Shown piece after piece: positions 22,651-34,661 of a stretch of DNA of 64,000 nt. Source of the stretch: Perkinsus olseni. Lineage: Eukaryota; Perkinsozoa; Perkinsida; Perkinsidae. Position 1 is the stretch's first letter. The number at the start of each line of letters is the position of its first letter. Under the pieces are notes generated by a model. The model saw only the letters and a program-made list of their open reading frames with translations. It was not told the DNA's origin and did not search any database. The stretch spans positions 62,001-126,000 of the forward strand of contig JABANP010000108.1 in NCBI GenBank assembly GCA_013115135.1, in the 5' to 3' direction. The position numbers were made by a program, and so were the translations under genes.

Positions 22651-23039
22651 GTAGTATCCGGCCTGTATTCCGACTGTCTTCCGGTGTTCTAACTGCCCCG
22701 CCGTCCTGTTCTCATTGTGGCACGCGCTACGATCATCTAAACCCTTCCACAAAATTATATCCCATCGCCTTTTTTCTCATTTCTTGCCATTCATCGCGAT
22801 TGGGTGTCTGAAACTTGGCATACGGGGTAATCAAGCATGGAGAAAAACATATATAAAAATCAAATCGAATCTCGCTCGCCCTAGTAAAATATCTGAAACC
22901 GTCGATTTCAGCACGTCCACAAAGAAATATCACATAATGCCCTAATAGGGCACTCTATATCTCATAGTATGAATAATTCATAGTATGAATTATTTCAACG
23001 CAATGACACCATCACCTGCCGATAGAAACTACATAGGAA

Positions 23040-23830
23040 CTAACAGTATTTCGTGGAACCACCATGGCACTTCAAAGCTTCGACCAGGCGACTCCTAGTC
23101 GATTTTGTGAGAGCCTTGATGTCGTCTTGATGTCGGCCTCGGCCACCTCCGCAGACGAGCAGAACCAGCTTACCCCAGCAATGTTCAAAACAGTTGAGGT
23201 CTGGACTTATCGCGGGCCATGCCGAGCACGCCACTCCATTGCGGTCGAGTCATTGCCTGATGGAGAGAGACACGTGCGGACGGGAACCAACTTGTTGGAC
23301 GGTATACTGCACCCCATTCTCCCTTCCCTCTTCCGTTAAAGCCAGAAGATCGGCCTCGAGTAACGCCTGATATCCGTCACTGTTCAGGCTTCCGTGAATA
23401 TCGACAAGCGCGACCTTCTGATCTCTTGCTATGGCGCCCCAGATCATTATGAAGCCTCATCGGAAACTTTCCGACGGAAAGAACGCTTCGATGGAGTGGG
23501 CTTCCGCTGCCCAGGGAATGCCCAACGGTAATAGATGCCGTCCGGGCCATTGAGATTGAAGCGTTTCTCGTCAGAGAAGATCCAGGTCTAGAAGTCCGTG
23601 CCGGCTGCCAGATGTCCGGAGGCGAATTCAATCCGTGCGGTATTCGTCCAGTACTTTTGCTCTCCTCTTCATTCGGCCGCCGGTAGCAGTGGCTCTGAGT
23701 TCGTACGTTTGGGGGCTCTCGAAACGTGACGCGATCGATCTTCAGACACCTCGCAAGATGCCAAGTGTTTACCCTTACCATCCCCAGACTGTGTTTCTGA
23801 CGGTGTGGTAGGCATGCTCAGTTAACGAAA
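23040..23830 (-). pseudogene. Tc1/mariner-type transposase relic, SD1
   Basis: Minus-strand frames spell mariner landmarks in order: FSDEKRFNLNGPDG (first catalytic Asp), VWGAIARDQKVALVDIHGSL (GLNSDGYQ follows), and SPDLNCFEHCWG (catalytic Glu). The frame is broken several times. The block that should read QQD-N-A-P-H reads QQVGSRPH, so the second catalytic Asp codon is Val (23289-23291). A nearly identical relic lies in SD2. The terminal inverted repeats of this transposon were not identified. Confidence 0.8.
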
Positions 23831-24146
23831 CGGTAGGATTTGATCCGAGATGGCAACTTCTCACCCAAGTCAAAACCGCGGAATACCCGTCTTGATGACA
23901 TCCGCGATAGGGCGAGGAAGGAAGGCACTACACGCATATAGCCTCAATGGGGCTGGATCACCAATGCAATCAGATAGGGCTAGGGACAGAGTCCTCTCGA
24001 ACTTGTCATAGCTAGAATTTAGCTTACTAGCGTTATTATCTTTCAAGACGTTGGATAACGTAGGATCGTAGTAGCTTTCCTTGTGCACTGGCAACGACCA
24101 GGACTTGCTGAAACCGGTAAGGCTCGAACCAATCCTACGACCATCA

Positions 24147-24640
24147 CTACACCATTTCCAGACCTACTTAGTAAAACCTCAGAGCAAATTAGTAAAACCC
24201 CAAAGCAATTTGATTTCATGAAAGACCAATTCAGTAGAGCTCAACAAAATTTCTAACAAGTACGGAAAAACACACAGCGTCGGCCTACATGATGTAAGCC
24301 CTCGGTATCCTACAGATCGCAGGTTGAAGTTTGATCGTTAAACATTCGAATTGGGGCTCCGACTGGCATGCCTTCCATAGGTGAGCAAGGAGGTACAAGC
24401 TTTGGGCGTGATTGGAGCATCGTCTACAAAGTTAAGCTTCAACCCCTTTTGGAAGCAACTTCCCACAGTGCGGCAGGAGGCACTCTGATTTCGTTCCACA
24501 GCCTGTCCCACCACTCATCGCCGGAGTCCCCAGACCGGCAGGAGGGACGACCCGGATGCGTCTCGCGTGCCGACTAAATTGTTCTGGAGTTCTACTAATT
24601 TGGTCTGGGGTTTTACTAAGCAGGTCTGGAAATGGTGTAG
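24147..24640. mobile_element. Non-autonomous element with ~55-bp terminal inverted repeats, SD1
   Basis: The left end CTACACCATTTCCAGACCT and the right end (reverse complement) CTACACCATTTCCAGACCT continue as imperfect inverted repeats for about 55 bp. Each repeat is built of a ~20-bp sub-repeat (AGTAAAACCCCAGACCAAAT type). The 494-bp body has no transposase. No clear target duplication was seen. A half-copy of the same terminal repeat lies at ~24772-24830. Confidence 0.65.
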
Positions 24641-24867
24641 AATGCCAATAGACGTCAAATGCGTCCCTTCCATGATAGCATTCCTCTTGCAGCATGGACC
24701 ATTTCTAATATCGTGTCAAGCATCAGATCTCAAGCCATGACGAGGAGGTGAGTAATAATGTAGTACTACAACACCATATCCAGACCTACTCAGTAAAACC
24801 CCAGAGCAATTCGATAAAGCCCAGGTCCAAATAGTAGAGCCCAAAAGCCGGTAAATTTCAGGCTCTC

Positions 24868-25560
24868 ATGAATCGTGAGAGCGTCCCTGAACTGCGGGAC
24901 ATCTGCGGGAGTTTATTGACGGTCCCGAGTGACTTGAAGGCACGTTATCTGTTATCCTCATTTTGCTATTGAACTGAGTCGACAGAGCAGCTCTGCCGCA
25001 GGGTCTCTGTACTCGACAGCTACTACTGTAGCTCCTTGCGACAGGTAGCCGTTACCTGTCTCAATTGTACTCGTGCATTATTGGAGAATCTCACTTCGCA
25101 GAGATCACACGTGCTTGAGGGGGTCGAGGCCCGAAATGAAGAAATCGGTGGAGAGCTTGACGACTTGGGCGAGCAAGACGGGGACCTCATCAGCGCTCTG
25201 GAGAAACAGGTCACTGTGGCTTTTCAACGCTTGACGGGCAGAGGTGGTGATGCTAGGTGGAGAAAACTCGTCGGGGCAGGCTGCGGGTGCAGAAATCAGA
25301 GGATCGCAAGCGGAAGGTCGAGCAGAGACTGATGGCTGCTTATCAGCGTATGGAATCTTCGAGTAAGGGAAGAGGCACTGTGAAGCCGATACGGTAATCT
25401 TGTCGAGGAGGGTTCCCATGACGAGGGATGGCTCACACTGACTAGGTTTCGGTCGTCTCCCCAGGACGCCACGAAGAACAAAAAACAAGCTGCTGAGGAC
25501 GCTAGGAAACGGAGAGAGCGAGAATATTCTGAAGTAAGCGTGTCGGAAAAGAGCTTCTGA
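24868..25560 (+). pseudogene. Coiled-coil protein gene, SD1 copy (frameshifted)
   Basis: ATG 24868 begins MNRESVPELRDICG. The main exon (~25040-25260) gives a Glu-rich helical stretch (EEIGGELDDLGEQDGDLISA) and then stops matching because one A is missing from a run near 25262 relative to SD2. After a short intron ending CCCCAG, an exon encodes KKQAAEDARKRREREYSE. Predicted coiled coil; function unknown. Confidence 0.5.
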
Positions 25561-27283
25561 CTGGACGGTCTGCAGTTGCTGGGCGTGGACGCTGCTCAAA
25601 TCGGAGCACGGAGGAGATCTTCTGGAAGAATTCTCCACTGATTGTATGATCGGGAAGAGAGGGATGATGGGGTAAGGAGGGAATAGGTATCTATTTATTA
25701 CCGAGTTTTTCGATGCGGGTACGTTTGGCATTATCGAACGTTAGCTCAGCGCTTATCCAAAATTTGGGTTACTGCGCCTCACGGGAGCCTTCTACTGCGT
25801 AGGAAATTCAGTATAGCCCATAGACTGTGAGGGAAGCGGAAAAGGTCTCGGGGGATCTTGCCGGTATGTATCTCGAAGAGCTTAGATGGCAGAGCTTAGA
25901 GGTTCTGATTACGAAACACGGTCAGTCCTCATACTTAATCTTCACAGGCTGTTAGTTCGTTTTTGACAATATCTCTCGATTCGCTGGGTTGATTCCCATC
26001 CCCTTCTCAGGTTGCAGCCGAATCGAGAGTACGCGGAACATTTATTTCGACCAAGTCATTTCATCAGTCACGTGCATGAGTGGTGGCTTGAGCAATTCGG
26101 AGTCTCCCTGTTGAATAGTGTTAGTTGCGAAATTATTGGTTGCGGACGCCACAAGTGAGTTTCCAGCGCCTACGTATTACATTAATCGCATCCTGCCGAG
26201 GGAGACGTGGTGAAGCCAAGAGAGGTGATCCATGCGGGGTGAATTGTCCCGAGTGCACTCAGTGCACTGCACTGCACCCGGTTCACCCGGTGAACCGATC
26301 CCTTATGCAAATATCAAAAATTGAGACTCCTCTGTAAATACTACTCACTTGGTACGAGATTCTTTTGTATGGAAATCGCTGTACTTATGTGCTTTGAAGA
26401 CAGGATCTCACTTACTTGTCGATCGGCCGGTTCATTGGGCAATGTCCATTGGACATGCACTTGTTAACCGCGAATTTCGCGGCGCGAAATGGCGTTGAAC
26501 ACGAGATGCAAATGACGGAAAGTTTCCGTCGGAAACTGCGAAGTGGTAGTCGACTCTATTACATTGCGAAGAAAGTTTCTTCGCTGGCAGCGAATCGCTG
26601 CGGAAACCGGGCGGTTACCATGGTGATACCACGGAAGCTCCACTGCCTTGCAAGAACTACGCTTAAGCCATCAGCGCGCGCCACAAACTGTTTTGAAAAG
26701 CACTACGTGCTGGAAGGGACAATGCGTCGAATGCCACGATGAATTCCTCACGGTTGTTTCTATTTCTTTCCTGATCGGATTCTGGCGGCCTGGGATGATT
26801 GTGTGTGACTACATGTTGTGTCGTAGCCTTAAAGAACGTTACTAGCTTCGCGAGGCTAGAACTATCTCTGGTACTCTCAAGAACGAGGTATGATTGTAGG
26901 ACGATAGTTCGTCCGAGACCTTTTGGTATGGTGAATGTTTCGCTGAGAAGGGGGAATATAATGATTGATAGTCAGTAGCTGGTATTGTTTGATTTTTTTC
27001 TTTTACCCCACCCACAGCCTCCCGGGGCGAGCTGTGAGTCACAGCCTGTGACGCTGAGTTGCTCGCATTGTCTCTGACCCGTTCCTGTCGCGGTTGGTCT
27101 CGCGGGTCATCATGGGTCTCGGTGGGTGATCAGTTATAGATGATAACTAACTGTGGTACGGTCACTCCACCGACGTCTGCACTTTGACCTGTGTTTTGGT
27201 GTGCAACTATCAGCGTCAGTACGACTGCACTCATAGATTCGTCTGTTTTGTGTCACAAGTTCTCGTCCGAGGCCATATGCTAC

Positions 27284-28672
27284 CCAGTTCGAGTGCTCCG
27301 TGCCCGCCAATCCCCGAGACGAAAAACGCTGTTGACCTTGGTGCGACACCTGATGCCGACTCAGCGTCCACGGTGGCGGAGTAGTTTCAGTCGAGGTCAT
27401 GACTTGAATAATGTAGAGACTCCTCGGTTTATCCGAAGACTAGCGAGAAGGGCGCACAAAAACTGATCGGTTCGTCGGCGTCAGGGGTTCGCCGACGTAA
27501 ACCCACACGTCACCGCAGGGGAGGAGCACAACACCGAAATGTCGATTCACCAGATTCACCGCTTAACACCAGAACATGTGGAAACTTCATTCTACCTCAC
27601 GCTAGTTACTAGCCACACTGTCCCGGGGACAGTGTCCCCATCTCGTTGTGCAGACGCCGAACTTGTGAGAAACTTCCTCAGAGAAAGACGTCCCCTCATG
27701 GAGGTGCAACCACGGCAGACTTTCATTTTGGTTTATAATTCTGTAGTGCGAAGAGCACATGACGCTTAGGTAACTCCGGGAGCAGAGGAGAGGAGAAGAA
27801 TCAACTTAGCGTGAGTTGCACAGAGCCTGCGAAGCTGACTTGCTCAACCCCAGCAACATTCGGGAGTTGAGCATTATCCCAGCTCCAACAGAGGGAACAG
27901 CCCTTTGCTGCGGGCTGGAGCTCCACTTGATGGAAATTGTTTCCTTTTGACCTGAAAGTTCCAGCTCTTCCTCTCCACTTCTTTGCGCTTGGACCATTTT
28001 TTTCCACGACGCGCTATGAGCATGCGTGCATCCTATGTTCATGACTGATTTGCAGTTGAGGTTGGATGTAACGACTCTCATTGGCGCCACTCACATCGTA
28101 GTGCCAATGAGTGCTACTCTCGAGTCCTCTACTACTCATTTCCCATCGAAGGTGCTCTCCGCGCGAGCATCATCCCGAATCATCGATGACCGGTGTCACG
28201 AGAGTCGTCTCGTCCCCGTCTTCCGGCTGTCTACCGGTGTTCACACTACAATCGTGTTCATATGGGTCTGGCGGCACCGGTGGTGCCGACCCCGCCGTAC
28301 TGCTCATCTTATGGCACGCACTACGATCATCTCATATTTTTGTTTTCCTGTGAAATCCCGTGAGAATTTCGCAATTTCATTCCGTCGCCGCTCGTAGTGG
28401 CACTCAGGCTGAGTGACTCAGCGCATACGTGACGCGATCGATTACTTGAAGCTGAAAATGTGCAAAATTCCCGACAAAATTCCCGACATGTGTTCTTTCT
28501 AGGACTCACCTCGCCACGGAATGTTGACACTTACAGGACAGAGCTTTGTCTCGTATGAGCCGCTCTCGCCGACTGTGCCTCATACTGTTAGTCACACGTG
28601 TGTCTCGCTGCTGTGAGAACAGAACGCCCACGCCTACCAAAATACAAGATTCCTCTTGCGTCATGACCAACG
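27284..28672 (+). promoter_or_regulatory. Region H1: conserved upstream region of Gly-rich gene G1
   Basis: Matches the reverse complement of 51377-52735 (H2) and most of 58689-59850 (H3). In loci 2 and 3 region H lies directly upstream of the Gly-rich gene, so it should hold the promoter. Here it has been cut off from G1 by the retrotransposon. A plus-strand fragment of the YSRV exon family lies at ~28090-28170. Confidence 0.6.
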
Positions 28673-28863
28673 TGTTGCTGTACGCGGACTCAGTATGGTA
28701 CCAACTTGTTACCTTGTGATTCTTCGGCATTTTACATTAGCTGTAGCACGCAAGTACAAGATAGATTGGTGCAATACCTTTTGTTGATCCCTTTGTTATT
28801 ATCACTACCACAAGCTACATCACCAAGGTGTTGGGTTGACTATGAGAGCGACCAGGAGCAACA
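28673..28863 (+). repeat. 5' LTR (191 bp)
   Basis: Matches 39476-39666. It has TG...CA ends and 7-bp terminal inverted repeats TGTTGCT/AGCAACA. The first ATG of gag (28842) lies inside the LTR. Confidence 0.9.
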
Positions 28864-29515
28864 ATCATCCGAGAAAGAACTCCCCCTCCAAGCAGAAGCC
28901 TGCAACTTCGAGTTCGGCGACTCCCCCGCCGATTGTCGAGGAGACACAAGGCTCCCCCCAAGGCCCCCCAGCGGTACAGCAGACGCCTTCCGAGGCCACC
29001 CCTTCCCCCTTGAGACCCAAAGACTATGAGGATGCCCGTAAAGATGCAAGGAAGGAGGCTGACCTCATGAGCAAGTTCAAGGGGACTGATGATCCACGAG
29101 GTCTGGACGGCTTTCTCTCCCAGCTCAATGTGAGGTTGAGGTTGAATGGTTGGGTCACAGGCTCGCCTCAGTCCTATTATCTCCTTGTGAATTCGTTAGA
29201 TTCTGAGGTAGTCGAAGAGATCTTCGTCAACACTGCTGAGTCCCTTCTTCAAGTTCAACGTACTCCCGAATGGTTCGAGCACGCCTTCAACGACACACTG
29301 ACTGAATTGTACGTTAATTACTATGACCCTTCCATGCGAACTCTCCTCCTTGCCAAATGGCAGCAGACTCAGCAAGCCCACACCCAGTCCTTCGAGGAGT
29401 ACCTCAAGGAATTAGAGAGACAGCGAGTACTGTTGAAGCACAACAAGCACCATATCTCTGATCTAGCAACACTCGCAGCTGAGCCGCTAGACGTGCAACA
29501 TAGGGTCAGGAGGTA
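28842..29515 (+). pseudogene. gag, N-terminal part
   Basis: ATG 28842 opens MRATRSNNHPRKNSPSKQKP, then a Pro/Ser-rich region and a helical capsid-like stretch (GFLSQLNVRLRLNGW, LLLAKWQQTQ, SFEEYLKELERQRVLL). The frame ends at a TAG created by the inserted array. The remainder of gag resumes after 34661, so the gene is split. Confidence 0.75.
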
Positions 29516-32500
29516 GTGGAGTGCGATAGAGACCGTTTCAACCGACGCTCCGCTTTGCCATATACAGTGAGCACAGCACAGCATGACCGACCATGTCACT
29601 AAGTTCTGTCTGTGAGGGACGTACGCGAGGGAGATCAGGCATAGGTAGACGAACAGACGGGGATGAACGCGCGATGAAGATCCAGGAGGAGGTGTGTGCG
29701 GCCCGGGCAGGTCTCCGACGGAGAACGCTGCCCGGGCCGCAAGATTGACGTGTGACTTCGTGGTTGAGCATAGACTCACCGGCTTGGAAGGTTAAGAAAA
29801 CTGAATCCCTGGGCGTCATTCGTACTGGCAAACATCTTCTTGAGCAAACCGGAAGGCGAAAATATGCGACATAGTACCTTATACCTCGAGCAGTAGTCCC
29901 GTTTTGTAGTACGGGTACATGCCAGCCTGTGATTCACAGGACGTGATTCCTAAGTCGGGAGTCGGGAGCATCACGATATCAGACCTGTACACGGCCACTA
30001 ACGGCCTCCTTGTCCCGAGCCTAAACACCGAAAACCGAAGCCCAGTCCGGCTGCCATGGCGTGCGCTTTCGTGTTTATGTTTTCGCGCGGCCCCAAACAC
30101 GATTTTCGTAGGTAGAGCCGCAACCAACGCGATTGAACCTCCCATACATTAGGATATGGATCTTATTGCCGTTGGGAATATTCTTGTCAATTTTCGTGTT
30201 AAATGTGACTCATTTGAAGCCTGCACAGCGCACGAACGAAAATTGTGAAACGTGCACCATTATGGCAGCGGAGCGTAGTTCTGTCCCATTTGTGCGCCGC
30301 GTCACCTGAAATTCCCACGAGAAATGGTTGGTTTGTGGCGTGGATGTTTTCGTTTGGCATGAGACTGTGCAGGATTACTCATATGCACGGTAAGAGTACT
30401 CGTGCAAAGTTTGAGAAAATTTCATAGGCTAATTTCGAAAATCGCTCCGATTCGATGCAGATGTAATATGGTTGTTTCCGGTGGCAGAGACCACCCGCGC
30501 TCGCCCTAGGCCCTCGCGGGGCCCTTCCCGCTCGGGCTAACATTTGTGAGGTACCCCGCATGGAACTCGCCCTCCGTTCACCTAGAGACCGAACGTCCAG
30601 AGGCCGCTAGCAGCTTAAGACGGGGCGAAAACTACCGCTGAGGTGGCAGAGGAGCAGCACGGGAGGCTCGTAACTCGCGGAATCCTACCCCAGGCCTTTG
30701 CGCTCGTGTACACAAGAAGCCGAACGGGGAAGGCTGCGGCGAGACAAAGAAGGAGCGAACACCACGAAGACTGAAGAGTAACACAGAATGCAGCGGGAAA
30801 CTTGATACACATACAGCGGCCCGGGTAAGTGCCCACATGTGGTCTCTTACCCGGACCGCAGAAGGTAATGGTTGACGTTCGTAGGATGGTGGGCGTGCGC
30901 CAACGAAGCTGCGCAGTTGTACGTCGCGCGCGCCTGTCCCTGTCGTGCGACCATGATGTGCGGTGCAGCTAGCGCGCGCCCGATAAGCGGACTGAATGCT
31001 GCAGAGGTCGGTAGTGGCCCATACGCGAGCAGACCGTGGAGGAAAGCAGCTGCTCATGCACGAGGGAGCCGTTTGGGGGAGCGTAGAACATAGGAGGGGG
31101 GCCTAGTCGAGTGTGAACAACGTGCGCAAGCTTTAGCACGATGTATAGAGCGCGAATCGCGTCATGTGAGGTGGGCAATCGGGTAGTACATTAAACAGGT
31201 TGTTCGGAGTACGTTTGCAAAGTTTCAGGCCAGCACAACTCAGACTCGTGGAGATATACGCGCGTGACGTCGATGCGAAGAGCGAAAAGTGCAAAACATG
31301 CGGCGTGACGTGAGCGGAGCGATTGTCCCGTAGTGACGTAACTTTGCACACTTATATTGAGCTAACTAGGCTATAGATCGACACCGGGACAAGTCGAATC
31401 TGATTATTTTCAGGGTATGTGTAATCGTGCAAAGTTTGAGAAAAATTGAATGGTAAACAGCGAAAAGGACCCTTGGTTGGTGCAGTCCGGTAGTAGGATC
31501 AAGCGGTGAGGATCACCCGAAAAGCGCGCGCCCGCACGGGCCCCTCCCCGCGCGGGCGAAAAGTGTGCGAATGGGTGGGGGTGGGATCGACGCTTTTCCA
31601 CCGTCCACCTAGAGAAAGACGTCCTAAGGCCGCGAGCGCAAAAATGAGAGAAAACCGTGGAGCAGGAGCGCGCTGCTGGTCAGAGTCACGCCGGTAGGGC
31701 AGTCGAGTAGTGTCCACAGTCTCTACGTCTGCAGCTCGGTACGCTTCAAACGTACGAGTGCCAATACAGCGAGTGTAGGACCGGGGGATGTAACTGGTGC
31801 GCTTTACGATGGGACGGTGACACGCAGCTGTCGGTAGGGTATGGCGATCCGGGCTCCCCCACAAATGGGGACCCTGCCCGGATCGCAAGGTTACGTTAAG
31901 TGTGTAACAGTCGCCGGCGGGCGTGCGCGGTTGACGATGCGCAGTGGCATGGAGCACGCGCCCAGGGCGCGGCGCCCTGACAGGTTTGGTGGACTTGCGA
32001 GGCAAAGTACGCAACAAGAAACCGATTGTGGCCCGCGAGGGCATAATGATGAATATCAGGATATAATTTATACGCCGAACAACCCACCGGCTAGAGAAGA
32101 GCAGTGCTAACTCGCTCATAACGTATAACCGCACGGACGCGGCTGTGGCGTGCCCTTTCTCGCGTATATTAGCGCGCGCCCGTAATCCCCAATTTTGCCT
32201 CCTGCGGCGGTGCCAGGAGCCTCGAGCATTCGAGCGGCTAGGCTATGGGTCTGTAGGCACTGTGGAGTCTTGTGGCGAAGATCCAAGCGAAACCCGTTGC
32301 ATCTGAGTACTCTACAGCGATGATTCGAAAAGTGTGGAACGTGCGCCATTTTAAAGGCGGAGCGTAGTTCTGTCTCTTTTTTTGCGCCACGTCACGCGCG
32401 CGGCCCATGAAAATAAGTTAGTGTTTAAGTGTAAACGTTTCGTTTGAGACGAGATATAGCAGTGACACCATTTTAAAATAAGTAGAGTCGATTTGCAAAG

Positions 32501-34655
32501 TTTCAGCGAATTTTAACGGCTGGGAGTCGAGATGGGTGTCTGGGTATAGCTTGGAACCTTTAGATATACACGGTCACTCTCCCGACCATTTAGCGCGCGC
32601 CTCGCTGGGGCCCTTCCCGCTCGGCGACATTTCCCTGGGCATACAGCATGGCGCTAAACCCCCGTCCACCAAGGATGCGGGTGCGAGCAACGCATAGACG
32701 GTGAGAATATAACTAAAAATAATCGTCCTGTCGGTTGTCAGTCGTTTCTCCCTCACCGGACGACGTACCGGCGGTACAAGGTAGATCGCATAACGCAAAT
32801 GGTGGTAGAGAAAGAAAGGAAACCGACATTCTTGTTTTCTGGGGCGGTTCGGCCAGCAAACCTGTCCGAACCGCATTTCCTGAGCACTCCCGCGACGTGT
32901 CATGCACAGTGCATAATGAAGTGAATAATGCACAAATTAAGTGCAGTACACTTAATGCACAATGCACGTCACTCGTCCATACATATGCAACGTCTCCTAT
33001 GGTCGATATATTAGATTACCTCTTCGATCATAACAATTTAGCTATCGTCCTAAACATCATCGCAGGATTTCTGCTGCACGTTCAAAAATTTGTATGAGAA
33101 CTGTGGTGTGCCAGGATCGAACCTGGGTGAAGGAGATTTCCAGTCGATCGCTCGGCCTACTCGACTAGTGAATGCGCGAGGAGACATCGTAATCTTGCGC
33201 GGAGACAGTTTCATTGTGCGCAGAGACAGACCTAATCTTGCGCAGATGTCTCTAAGTTGTACGCGCACACATGAAATGTTTTAAGTTATTTCTCGAGAAC
33301 TACTCGACAGATTTTGACCAACATTCGCGTGCTGTCTTAGTTGGACCATTTGGCACCTCTTTGCAAAGTTTGAGAAAATTCTGACGGTGAACAGAAAAAA
33401 AGACCACTTTTCTGGGCCACCTTTAGCCTTATGCGCAGGCTGGCGACGGATTAGTCTCGCTCGCCCGGAAATGTTCCGTGCGGCGAGCCCGCTACCGCGT
33501 CTGTTTTTGTTTCTGGTGAAACCCGTCGCCTATCCACCCAGAGGCTTCGGGAGGGTTCAAGCTTGACGCCTGCCCTTGAACTTGCCGAATTGTGAAGACG
33601 CAAAATAGTTGAAAGGAGAGACTGAAGAGCGTAGAGAGGCCTACCTGCACTGCCTCGAAGACGCAGTCGCGCAAACCAATAATACTTCCATTGTTATCAG
33701 AACAAATAGACCCACTCAAAATGCACGCCGATACTCTTACAACTATTACTCTAAAAGTAATGAAGCGGCCAGCGGCCGATTGCGAGAATTATGTAACAAA
33801 AAAACTTTGTTGAAGTACGAAAATCGAAACGATGGTTCTCCCTTCGGGCGAGGCTGACGCCTCGACGAACCATCTCGTCATTTCTTGCTGGCAAGAAGAT
33901 GCTGCAGCTCGCTTATAAGTCGTTTGAAAGCTCCAAGCTAAGACCACGTGCAGGTGAGATCCACGTAGTGGGCCAGTAGGCAGATATATAGCGAACTTGC
34001 GCTCAAAATTAGCACTCGAAGAACATGCGAGCGAGGAATTGTCAGAGCTGCTTGGAGCAGCCTGCTTCGAACCAGGGAAGCAGCTGCATAATACATCGGC
34101 GTATAGTCAGTGTTTTAAAATAGGTGGGATAGGAGCAAAAACAAAGTAAACATGACATAGTGAAGAGAACCTTCGATTGTTAGGACCCCAGAGGAAGTAT
34201 GCACAACAGCACGTATCGCGAAAAAAGGTCGTCGCCGCGGCGGGAATGAGCGAGGTCTTCCTGCACGCGGGAAATTAGAACTTTGTGACACGAGGCGTGC
34301 GCTATATGCAGAGCAGTTTGTGCGTCGCAATGCGCACAATGTGCGACGCCGTGACGCAGCGGCGCGCGCTTTTTGAGCAAAGAAATGCAAGTGCGCAAGC
34401 GGAGGAGACGTGACAGGAACCATGGTTTGTGGTTAATGTGAGTGTCAAAACATTTCGATTCGCATCGGGATAGTAGGAATAAACTTTGACGGACCATATT
34501 GAATGATTTGGAAGGTTTGAATAAATTGTAATGGGTAGGAGCAAAGATAATATATAGGAACGGGGGGGCCTAAGCACGATAGGTTCCGGCCAGGAATGCC
34601 CGGAAGTTGTTTCTAGCGCTCGCCCTAAATTAGGACCCTCCCCCAATTGGCTCGC
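29516..34655. repeat. ~5.1-kb insertion of degenerate ~1-kb tandem units inside gag
   Basis: Bounded by GGAGGT on both sides (29510-29515 and 34656-34661), a possible 6-bp target duplication. Units share landmarks: GCAAAGTTTGAGAAAATT-type boxes at ~30403, 31425, 32493 and 33363; a GC-rich block with GGGCCCTTCCCGC near 30520, 31535 and 32610; and a strong hairpin near 29707, 30818, 31845, 32854 and 33828. Units are heavily diverged from one another. No convincing ORF was found inside. Confidence 0.6.
33102..33170 (-). pseudogene. tRNA-Ser-like relic
   Basis: On the minus strand there is GCCGAGCGATCGACTGGAAA, as in a tRNA-Ser with anticodon GGA, followed by a good T arm (CCCAGGTTCGATCCTGG). 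The 5' acceptor strand does not pair with the 3' end, so it is probably dead or tRNA-derived repeat material. Confidence 0.5.
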
Positions 34656-34661
34656 GGAGGT

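Larger units (their letters stand above)
19937..27031 (+). repeat. Segmental duplication SD, copy 1
   Basis: Begins at GGGGAGAGTAAGTCTCAGC and runs nearly base for base with 42751-49697 (offset ~22.8 kb). From the left terminal repeat at 24147 onward it also matches 53297-56914. It contains ORF298 (broken), a mariner relic, a terminal-inverted-repeat element and a coiled-coil gene. Copies differ by scattered substitutions and by the 14-bp insertions described in the findings. Confidence 0.9.

Noticed and set aside
26268..26296. Palindrome GGTTCACCCGGTGAACC in SD1 as another 14-bp insertion
   Set aside because: The difference from SD2 is about 9 bp and the inner block has an extra base, so it does not follow the 6+8 rule.
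30632..32933. Several 70-210-codon minus-strand ORFs within the hairpin array
   Set aside because: They are not conserved between units of the array, start at arbitrary codons, and are rich in Arg/Pro from GC-rich sequence.
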